Of a stretch of 64,000 nucleotides of DNA, positions 55,202 through 64,000 are shown one piece after another. Numbering within the stretch: the first letter of the stretch is position 1; the number at the start of each line of letters is the position of its first letter. Made by a program: the position numbers and the translations under genes. The stretch is from contig CM077643.1 in assembly GCA_039707465.1 (NCBI GenBank), positions 322,467,919-322,531,918 on the forward strand, in the 5' to 3' direction. Under the pieces are notes generated by a model. That model was not told the DNA's origin and ran no database searches. It worked only from the letters and a program-made list of their open reading frames with translations. The DNA is from Rhabdophis nuchalis. Taxonomy: Eukaryota; Chordata; Lepidosauria; Squamata; Natricidae.

Positions 55202-55988
55202 TAAAGTTGAGCAACCATTTTTGTGCTGAGGGTTATCTTCCAACCAAGTCAGTAAGTTCAGGATCAGTTGCCAAAGGTGGTAAAAATGAAGCAAGTTACA
55301 CTTCCCTTTTGTTGACAGTTATTTTGTTTGTTTCAAACGCCCTCTTTCCTCACTTTCCACAAGTTACCAAAGATGAAGCAGATGTCTCTTAGCAGGGCCC
55401 TGAATGAAATACTCGGGAAAGGGAGTGGACTGCCACATGAAATTATGTCTAGGACATAAGGCAACATGTAGCCTTATAGCTTAATACATAAGGATAACTT
55501 TGTGATCTGATGGGATTCAGAGGGTAATTCTTATGTTTCTAGGCATATATAATTCATATGTGGAATGTATGCATATGCTCACTCTTCCAATAGATTCCTT
55601 TATAAAAATATTGGCTTTTCTATTGAAACCGAGTTCTTTTTCCGAGAATTTTTCAGGAATGTTCCCCGGTGGTTGTATTTACTATTAAGATGGAATGTGT
55701 CCTACATTTCAGTTATATCCTGCAGTCACTTCAGTTCCTGTGGGTTTGCTTTTGAATTATGGTGTGCCTTTGAAGTTAAGCTCTGGTTTGCCACCGCTTC
55801 TAAAATAAGGTTGCCATGTGTGAAGCCCATATGGTAAATGTGCAGGAGCTCCAGTATAGAGAAAAAGCTGAAAATAATACAAGCAGAATTGTGCTGGGCT
55901 GCAGGAGAATTTTCACTGCAATGTGTGCGACTTAAGTACAAAGTTTCTGTAATTTTCCACTTATTGAAAGGGAAATGTGTGATCCTAT
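55202..55988. other. unannotated DNA
   Basis: No gene or named repeat is recognised. Confidence 0.4.
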
Positions 55989-55996
55989 GAGGGATG

Positions 55997-56171
55997 CAGG
56001 GATGGGTTTCTGCAGGTTCGCACCTACTCGCGAGAACCGGTTGGTGAAATTTAGAGAATCGGTGAGAGGGGGTTCCACCAGCGTACCTGGAAGTAAATCT
56101 GGCCCACCGCTGCCAGTGACCCAACGGGAAGGAAAGGAAAGGAAAGAAAAAAGGAAGTAAGGAAGAAAGGA

Positions 56172-56235
<64 letters not shown>

Positions 56236-56397
56236 ATTTATCATCACATTTGAGTCCAAAATTTTGGTTGCTAAGCAAGAGCATTGTTAAATGAGTTTCA
56301 CCACATTTTAAAAGGTGGCCACTCCTACCCTGTCACATGACTGCCAAGCCACGCCCACAAAATAGGCCACACCTAAAAAATTTGAAACCCACCCCTG
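55997..56397. mobile_element. hAT-like element with GAAA tract, second copy, 401 bp
   Basis: Left end CAGGGATGGGTTTCTGC, right end TTTGAAACCCACCCCTG; 8-bp duplication GAGGGATG / GAGGGATA (55989-55996, 56398-56405). Collinear with 45314-45775, including the purine tract (56126-56236, one T at 56158). Confidence 0.92.
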
Positions 56398-56606
56398 GAG
56401 GGATAGTTATGTTTTTTGGATCTAAACACCCTGCCACCTGAAATTGTGCTTATAACTGGGGCTGTCCAGTTGTTATAGCTCTTATTGCCACCTTTATCCA
56501 TGTTTACAGTAAGACCAGTGCATATAATTAGATATAGCAGTTGTTTGAAATAATCTGCTCAAATCTTGAAGATCTCAGCATCTATGATATTGCTTTCATT
56601 TTAGGT

Positions 56607-56765
56607 GTCTGTAGAGATTCTCAGTCATCCAGGTCATAATTGTCCCAAAGGTGGTTTTTTCAAGACTGGATCAACTGGATTTTCTGGACCAGATTGTCCC
56701 GTTCCCTCTTGAAAAAAGCATCTTTGGGACAACTAAGACCTGGATGACTGAGGACCTCTATAGAC
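56607..56765. repeat. inverted repeat with arms of about 50 bp
   Basis: GTCTGTAGAGATTCTCAGTC at the left and GACTGAGGACCTCTATAGAC at the right form the arm ends; CCAAAGGTGGTTTTTTCAAG pairs with CTTGAAAAAAGCATCTTTGG. It is related to 35750-35870 but has a spacer of about 40 bp. A half copy lies at 56985-57012. Confidence 0.8.
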
Positions 56766-57387
56766 ATTTAGCAATACACTTTGGGATGAACGCCCTTCAA
56801 ATGGTGTGAGGTTTCCAGAAAAATTGCAGACTACAGGAACCATTTGCACTTCAGTTTTGAGATGCAGACAGGATAGACTGTCTGTCACAGCCTGAACCTG
56901 TGCTCAACAGTGAAGGAACAGAAAACAGAAAACATCCTGCAGAAGGCACAGCACCAGCTCCTCAGTGAAAGAATTATTTTCCAGAAAGTCCAGTTGCCTC
57001 TTGAAAAAAGCACCTTTCGTTTTAATTTCTTCTTCTTATGGAATCAGTGATTGTACCACATGTAGCGCTCTCAGTTTAACTCTGGACAACCAAAACCCAG
57101 AATCTATATAAATATTAAGAGAGTGAATAAGAAACATGATCAAGCCTAGAATACTAGTTCTTTTCATACTGCAGGCAGCAAGCAAGACTGGGCAAAAAAC
57201 AAGGAAGAGGACCCATCATGGTTTCTGTATATGTTTCAATGATTTAAGACTGCTGGTGAGGAGATTAAATTGATCAGATTGGAAAATGGTAATTCACACA
57301 GGATTCTATTAGGCAAAAAATAAATATTTGCCTGCCTACAATAGTTCCATTTCAGAAAGTGAAATTAAGATGGTTGAATATTTATTA

Positions 57388-57575
57388 GCAGAATAATAGA
57401 CTTGAAAGGGACCTTGGAAATCTTCTAGTCCAACCCTCAGCTCAGGTAGGAAACCCTATATTATTTCAAACAAATGGTTGTCCAATCACTTCTTAAAAAC
57501 TTCCAGTATTGGAGCATTCACAACTTCTGGAGGCAAGTCGTTCTACTGATTACAGTTATTGTTCTTAGATGTATA
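57388..57575 (-). mobile_element. CR1 LINE 3' end, minus strand
   Basis: Plus-strand text GAAAGGGACCTTGGAAATCTT, CTAGTCCAACCCTCAGCTC, CTTAAAAACTTCCAGTATTGG and ACAACTTCTGGAGGCAAG is the complement of the CR1 C-terminus and 3' end, as at 22296-22520. Confidence 0.88.
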
Positions 57576-58303
57576 TACCTACGTGGGTACATCAATGTAC
57601 CACCAGATCTATGTATTCATAAACAGGCCCTGACTGAGCAAATCTTAATCTTGCAATCTTAATTCCCTGAATATAAAATACCATTTTAGAAATTTGTTAT
57701 TGCTTGTTGTTATTTGTTATTGGTATTTCTAAATACCATTTTAGAAATTTGTTATTACTGTGATAATAAAATTGGTGAGAAGAATTGCTTTATGAAGAAA
57801 TTTTGTAGGATTACTTTCCTTTTATACCTCAGAATTAAATTATATGCTGGTGTGCATTTTTCCCGACATTCCATTTGGCCTGCTGTGTCACATTTGTTTT
57901 ATAAGTTAAAGTTTCACACAATGGACAGAAAGCAGATACTGCTAAAGATTTCTCCATCCTTCAAATATCTTATCAATTTCCAAGTTTATAATAATAAATA
58001 ATATATAGGTCAAAGTGAAACAGGGGCGGTGAATGGATAGTCTTTTCTATCATCAGATTTGATTTTCCTAAAAGATCTAGAATACATGTTTTCACAGTAC
58101 ATAATCTATGAAGCCAGGTGTGCTATCTCAAATAATGTTAATACTGTGGGAAGTAAAATAATTCATGTTCTACAATCTCTGAATGTGTAATCTTTCTGAA
58201 TATGTAATCATGCTGAATATGTTATCATGCCTAACACTGGTTTGATATTGAGTACAGTATGACAGAGCAAAATCTGTGAGATGAAAGGTTAAAAGGTGAT
58301 TCT
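57576..58303. other. unannotated AT-rich DNA with a local direct repeat
   Basis: A 26-bp segment beginning AAATACCATTTTAGAAATTT is present at 57677-57702 and 57731-57756. No gene. Confidence 0.5.
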
Positions 58304-58537
58304 GAGCCATGGAGGCACAATGGTTAGAATGCTGTATTGCAGGTTAACTCTACCCACAGCCAAGAGTTTGATACTGACCAGCTCAAGGTTGACTCAGTCT
58401 TCCATCCTTCTGAGATTAGTAAACTGAGGACCCAGATTGATGGGGGCAATATGCTGACATTTTGTAAACTGCTTAGATAGTGCTGTAAAGTACTATGGAA
58501 TGGTATATAAGTCTAAGTGCTATTGCTATTGCTATTC
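58304..58537 (+). mobile_element. tRNA-derived squamate SINE, full length
   Basis: GAGCCATGGAGGCACAATGG head with A-box TGGTTAGAATG, B-box-like GAGTTTGATAC, body 'GAGGACCCAGATTGATGGG', tail 'TATATAAGTCTAAGTGC' and (TATTGC)n. Confidence 0.85.
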
Positions 58538-58744
58538 CTTCTCTTCTGTAGTCTCTATATGCTAGTGCTGGCTCATATTTTGGCATACAGTTTCATTGTT
58601 CTCTATGAAATCACCTTCCTTCCAAAGAACTATTTACCTGTTATCCTCTCCCCTAATCCAAATATATGCGAGACTGGGATCCCACACTTTCTGGCAATTT
58701 AAAAGGAAAAAAAGTCAACTAAACCCTACTTTTGAATCCATCCT

Positions 58745-59905
58745 TTCCTGGTAAAATACATGGGAAAATCATACCAGGAGGAAGGGGGACACCCACTTAG
58801 GGTAAGGGTTAGTCCCCACAAATTTAAAGTGGAAAACAGACTGCGAAGAGATTTATAGTGCATCTGAATGCTTAGGAGAGCATTGACTTTTGGAGACCAC
58901 CATTATTATGCTTCCTGGTAAAATACATGGGAAAATCGTACCTGGGGGAAGGGGGGTTGTCATCAAACCCACTCAAGGTAGTATTAGGTTTGTATGAAAT
59001 TGGAGAGCAAAGTGGAGGTTGCCAGTGGATTTGTGGTGCATACTATGCTTAGGACGAATGTGCCTTGAGAAGCCAGCCCTAACTAGGTTTCCTGTTAAAA
59101 ATGCATGGTAAAGACCTATTGGGGAAACACACTTAGGGTTTGGAATTAGGTCTCCATGAATTTGGAGGGCAAAATGGAAATTGCCAAGGTATGCTTAGCA
59201 GGGTGATCATTTTTGCAGCTTATCCTATACTTTTAAAATACATGGGATAATCCTATTGGGCAGCAAAACCAGTTAGAGTTAGGGGTAGGTCTCCATGAAT
59301 TCTGAGAACAAAATGGAGGTCGCCAACGGATTTGTACTGCATCGGGAATGTTTAGGAAAGCACTTTCTTTTGTACACTGCTCTATCTTTATCTTTGTTTC
59401 CTCTTAAAATACATGGGAAAATCCCAATCGAGGGAAGAGTCACATAGGGTTAAGATTAGATGTCCAAGAAGTCATAGAGGAAAATGGAGGTTAACTATAG
59501 ATGCATTGGTATGCTTAAAAGGGTGCTGACTTTTGAATCCTGCTCTATCTACATTTCCTGGTAAAATGCATTGGAAAATCCTATTGGGGGGGAAACCCAC
59601 TTAGGGATAGGTTTGTCTCCATGAATTCAGAAAGCAAAATGGAGGTCTCCAACTGACTCATAGTGCATTAATATGCTTAGGAGAAGCCTGACTTTCAGAG
59701 CCTATCCAATCTTTGTTTCCTGTGAAATTACATGGAAAAATCCCATTGGATGACCAAGCTGCTTAGGGTTACCGTTAAATGTCCATGAATTCGGACAGCA
59801 AAATGGACATTGCCAATGGATTTGTAGCACATCAGTATGTAAAGGGGAGTTCTGACTTTTGGAGCCTGCCCTACCTTTGTTTCCTGGTAAAATACATGGG
59901 AATGT
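58745..59905. repeat. decayed tandem array, about 162-bp period, 7-8 units
   Basis: The landmark ACATGGGA recurs at 58758, 58925, 59103, 59240, 59411, 59568, 59730 and 59894 (spacings 167, 178, 137, 171, 157, 162, 164). Each unit carries, in order, a 'GGTAAAATACATGGGAAAATC' core (in shorter variants), 'CACTTAGGGTTA', 'TCCATGAATTC', 'AGCAAAATGGAGGT', 'GTAGTGCATC', 'ATGCTTAGG' and 'TGACTTTTGGAGCCTG'. There is no open frame. The units are clearly diverged. Confidence 0.9.
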
Positions 59906-60045
59906 TGCTTTGGATACTTGTTTCTGATTGGCCTACCTAGTTTAGTTGGCTGTATTATTTTCTCTTAGATTGCTCCTATTGTTTTGGTTCTCCTTTATCT
60001 GCATGATGATTACTGGTTGTGTGATAAGGGAGATGTAGTCTCTGC

Positions 60046-60153
60046 CAGGGGTCTCCAACCTTAGCAACTTTAAGACTTATGGACTTCAACTCCCAGAATC
60101 CCTCAGCCAGCAAAGTCTACAAGTCTTAAAGTTGCCAAGGTTAGAGACCCCTG
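60046..60153. mobile_element. palindromic MITE (CAGGGGTCTCCAACC type), 108 bp
   Basis: Left end CAGGGGTCTCCAACCTTAGC, right end AAGGTTAGAGACCCCTG; imperfect 8-bp duplication GTCTCTGC / GTCTATAC. The centre is shortened (CAGCCAGCAAAG only). Confidence 0.88.
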
Positions 60154-63100
60154 GTCTATACAACTATTCACGAATGCTACCCTAAAATCTGTAAAGAAAC
60201 CCATGCACTTGCATTGGTCTGGACAAGAAACAAGTCTACTCTAAGCCTTGTTTAAAGGAAGATAAAAAGTAGAGGCAGCCCACTATGATAATCTCTACCC
60301 CAAATGTCATCCAAATGAGTAGAAATTACAAGAGATGACCTTGCTGTATGAGCTACCCATCTAGTTTACATAAAATATGCAAGGTTCCATTCCATACTTA
60401 GCAATACAAATGGTACCCAACATTCAGTTTCAACAAAATGTGAATTCCAGAAGAGGGGCCCTTTGGGACCATTGTCATTTTTATGACTTCAGATTAAACT
60501 GTGCAAAAGTAAAGAGAACACTTTCAATGAAGCCTTTGTATAGTTTATTGTCTACTGTTAAATGTATAAAAATGAATAAATGAGGGACATTAAATGGTGA
60601 GATTATGTCTGAGCAAACAATAAATAGTTATTTACAGTCTTCAGCAAAATAAAATGTAAGTCTTATTGATCCCCTCATGCACATACACACATACACACAC
60701 AAACTCCCTTCCTCAGATACAAGCACACCAGACACAAAAGGAAAAGACAGACCATCATAAATAATTTACATAGCATAGGCAGTTATGATACAATCAAAAT
60801 ATTAACATCTTAGTCCCAGCACTGATGCCTTTTTTTATTTAAAAGATACAAAAACATTATTACATTAACAAAGTTTCCCTCAATAATTCTTCTCTGGGAC
60901 TTAACAGCAATACTTTCAATGCATTAAAAATATGATTTTCAAAAGACACCCTCAACAAACCTCATTAAAAACATTTAAATGTCTATTAATATGACAAAAC
61001 AAAGAATGTGCAATAAAACCAGAAACCCCAGATTCTTGATAAGGCATATATAAAGTTAAAATCCATTGAAAACTGTATTCAAAGCAGAGGAATGGAATGT
61101 GGCTTACTCTATCACATCCTTCAAGCAATTCAAGAGATGATCCTTGAACAGCCATTGGGATGGGGTAGCAACAGAGACATACACCCTTCCATCCCCCAGT
61201 GGCTGCTTTACACATTTTGATAGGAAAATGTCAGATTTGCGTCTACAAGTTTGCTATGACCATTCTTGGCTGCAGGCAAACTTGTGGATGATCTGAATCT
61301 TACTGTTCTTTGTTTGAAGCACTTCTCTTAGTATGCCTTTGAATGGATATCAAACTCTGAATAATTCCCAAGCCTGATCTAACAGGGTTGGTTAAACCTG
61401 ATCATGTAGGGTTTGGTGTGCAGAAATGAACAAGAATGTTAAACATTTGAATTCTCAGTTAGCAGAAGTTTATTCCTGGAGATGGCATCTGCCAGCCAAA
61501 CATGCAATCGTCTAAACTCAACACATTCACATGTCTACCAACACATTTTTGGTATAACATGATGACATTTTGGATTGAGACAGAAGTCCTTGTGTTTTTC
61601 TATATGTAAACATCATCCATGAATCAAATCATACCAATTATGATTCCAGAGAAGGGTTGTTCAGTTAAAAAAAATAAAAAATGATAAATATGAGAATACT
61701 AAGTCTATAGCTGAATAACTTGTATCTGGTTAGACTAAAGGGGCCGATGGGCCTTTAGTACAGTTTTCTTGAAATGATCTATATACAGCACACATACAAT
61801 AAAAATTACAAGCATTGAGGGAAATGGCAAATATCAAGGTTCCATTTTCAAGGTCTCAATGGTTATTTAATTCTTTGACAGTTCAGAGCAATTAAAAATT
61901 GTACATATGAGCAAGTACATCCATATTTTCCCATTATATCATTAAAGGCATTCATTAGCCATCTTCTTTGAGTTCTTTCATTGTTAATGACTTTCCGGTG
62001 AGTTTTTTGAAATAAGTTATTGGAGAATGTAGCTGTACATCACAATAATATATAACATCAGTATCCTCATAATTGGAACTATGTTACTAGATCTTGATAA
62101 TGGCTGCATTTCTATCTTATCAGCATTTTGAAATCAAAGTGCAAGCATGTAGAAGAGGTGAGAAAGTGGTTTGTGAGTTGTGGCCACAAACTATTTTCAC
62201 AGGAGCTTCATGCACACAAGCAGTTGGCCTTCAAAAATTGCTTTCCTTCACATAAATATAGGTACGATGGCAATGCCTGTGTGATGTCACTGCATGCAAT
62301 TCTCACAAAGACATACTTATCATTTAAAACCTAGTTGGAATATTAATGAGATCCTGTTCTCCACCTAAAATATTGGGCTGTCTCAACTCATAACTCATGA
62401 GAACTGTGTTAAAAATTCTGAAATAATCAACATTCTTATGAATTTGTTTTGGTATAATAGAAACCAAGATATTATGTGAACTGTAACTTCCTCCATGGAA
62501 CCCAGCTAAAATATTAAATATTGATTATAAAAGAGGACTTGCTTTAATGCAAAACTCCAAGCAGATTGCTGATCTAAAAAGATAATAGGAAATTATTAAC
62601 ATTTGAATAACATCTTCAAATGATAGATGTACCATCTTCTTTTCTCGACTTAAATTCTCACAGCTTCTCGCTCAGCAAATTTTGTAAAGATTGTCCTTCT
62701 GCTACAGTATATCTTTTGGACTTTGGGAAAGCAAAGCCTATCCCTCATCTGAACAAGTTATAAGGGTTTAAGAGGTGATCTTATATCTAATCATTTCCTT
62801 CTGCTTGCTATATTGTCTGCTCCCCCAAACCTTATTTCTGCCATATTTATATCTATATAATACATAATATAATTACACTTTTACATTTAATATGTAAACG
62901 TCATTAAAAAGAACTAAAACAAATTAACAAATATTTATGCCATGTTTTCAATCCACATGTCAATCTTTTTCTGCATCAGCAATGAGTTCAATGGTCACAT
63001 TTAATCCAAACTCCTTGGAGGCACTTAGGTGTAGTGTTGGAGAGATCCCTCCTGGTAACAGGGTTGTATAAGGTCAAGGAAACGTAGGGAAAAAAATAAA

Positions 63101-64000
63101 GGATTTGAAGTACTAGGATGTATAGAGGTGTCTAGGTTGAACGGCATCTACAGTACATTGCTTTTTACAGAGCTGCAATGATTCAGGCATCTGCATCAGA
63201 AAGAAGCAATTGGTTAGTACAGTGGCCACATTTGGACTATAGTGCAGGTAAACTATGGGTTAAAGATAAATTAACAGATAGGAATTTCATTTATTTCAAT
63301 TGACCTAAAGTTCTACATAGATAATTGAGGTCTTAATTTCATTAGTTTGGGACACCGTAGTTCAGAAATATAAACATTTTGCAAGCTTTTTTTTTGCCTC
63401 ATCATCTTCCAAAGGAGGCTTGGAGAACAAATAATCAGAGTACAATAAAATATGAAGAGTAAAAACTATTATATCTCAAGTACGTCAACAGATTAATATT
63501 TATCACATCTGCATCCTGACTTTGTCCAGGGCACCTTATATAGGTTTTTCTTTCAACAATATAAATTAAATTAATCTTGCCCAAGGCCGGTTAAACAAAG
63601 CTTTCCAAATCTATTACTCTATATCAGTCTATATGACCTAATATCTTCCAGATTTATTGGAATGCAATTTATATAATTTTTAGGCAGCGTGGTCCTCAAA
63701 ACTATCATTCTTGCTGTTTATACTTTTTGAAATCCATTTCTGCAACTGGTTTAGAAACACATTTGACTTTAATCAACATCTGCACAATAATGAATCACAC
63801 ATCTTGATGTCCTCTGAAAAACAGCCAAAAGTTATTTGCACTAGGGATAATTTTTCCCTTCCATCCATAGCCTGATGCATACATCTGACCTAATCGCATT
63901 TAGTATATGGGAATACATGTTATAATACATAACTACATCTGCCAGTTATTACATGAAATCTGAGCCTAAATGTATATATTTATGTTATTCAACCATTAGA
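60154..64000. other. unannotated AT-rich DNA
   Basis: The longest repeat-free stretch in the window (3.8 kb). No splice-flanked coding segment, RNA gene or known repeat can be supported by eye. Such lack of repeats could reflect a regulatory region, an unrecognised 3' UTR or chance. Confidence 0.4.

Noticed and set aside
59150..59300. Interstitial telomere because of 'TTAGGG'-like hexamers in the tandem array.
   Set aside because: The hexamers occur once or twice per unit of about 162 bp and are not in tandem.

Overview
This window looks like euchromatic, gene-poor DNA from a squamate reptile, most likely an advanced (colubroid) snake. The clues are CR1-type LINE 3' ends carrying AATAG-like pentamer tails, squamate tRNA-derived SINEs, L2-like LINEs with 3' ends of the 'CGCCC...GGGCGG...TATAAAT' type, and a dense population of small hAT elements whose termini begin CAG(T/A/G)G. 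I found no host protein-coding gene, rRNA, functional tRNA or CRISPR array. All long open frames belong to retrotransposons. The rest could be intergenic or intronic, and I cannot tell which.

Layout. 1-2582 is mostly unique AT-rich DNA with one SINE. 2583-5177 is a SINE split by a 5'-truncated L2-like LINE. 5195-12480 holds tRNA-box repeats in both orientations, microsatellites, two LINE 3' ends and small hAT elements. 13.2-16.5 kb holds hAT elements and an old LINE interrupted by two SINEs. 18.7-20.8 kb holds two more L2-like copies. 22.0-27.2 kb is the most structured locus: an apparently full-length, ORF-intact L2-like LINE (about 4.55 kb, minus strand) inserted into an older CR1 LINE, with a GC-rich 5' region ending in YY1-like and NRF1-like motifs. 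31.5-38.1 kb holds a 2 kb L1-derived element that encodes only ORF1, plus hAT elements. 41-44.2 kb holds SINEs and another L2-like copy. 44.3-48.3 kb holds hAT elements, one carrying a long GAAA tract, and an R4/Dong-like LINE remnant. 48.4-50.4 kb holds a second ORF1-only L1 element. 50.8-56.8 kb holds palindromic and hAT elements and tetranucleotide palindromes. 57.4-64 kb is mostly unique DNA with one CR1 end, one SINE, one hAT palindrome and a decayed tandem array of about 162 bp period (58.75-59.90 kb).

How the parts relate. The intact L2-like ORF (endonuclease plus reverse transcriptase) could supply its own mobilisation. The two L1-derived elements lack ORF2 entirely yet have long target-site duplications, so they must have been moved by a reverse transcriptase supplied in trans. 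They resemble the mammalian half-L1 (HAL1) strategy and are the best candidate here for an under-described system. The hAT elements encode no transposase and would have depended on an autonomous relative elsewhere; most show 8-bp target duplications that can be read directly.
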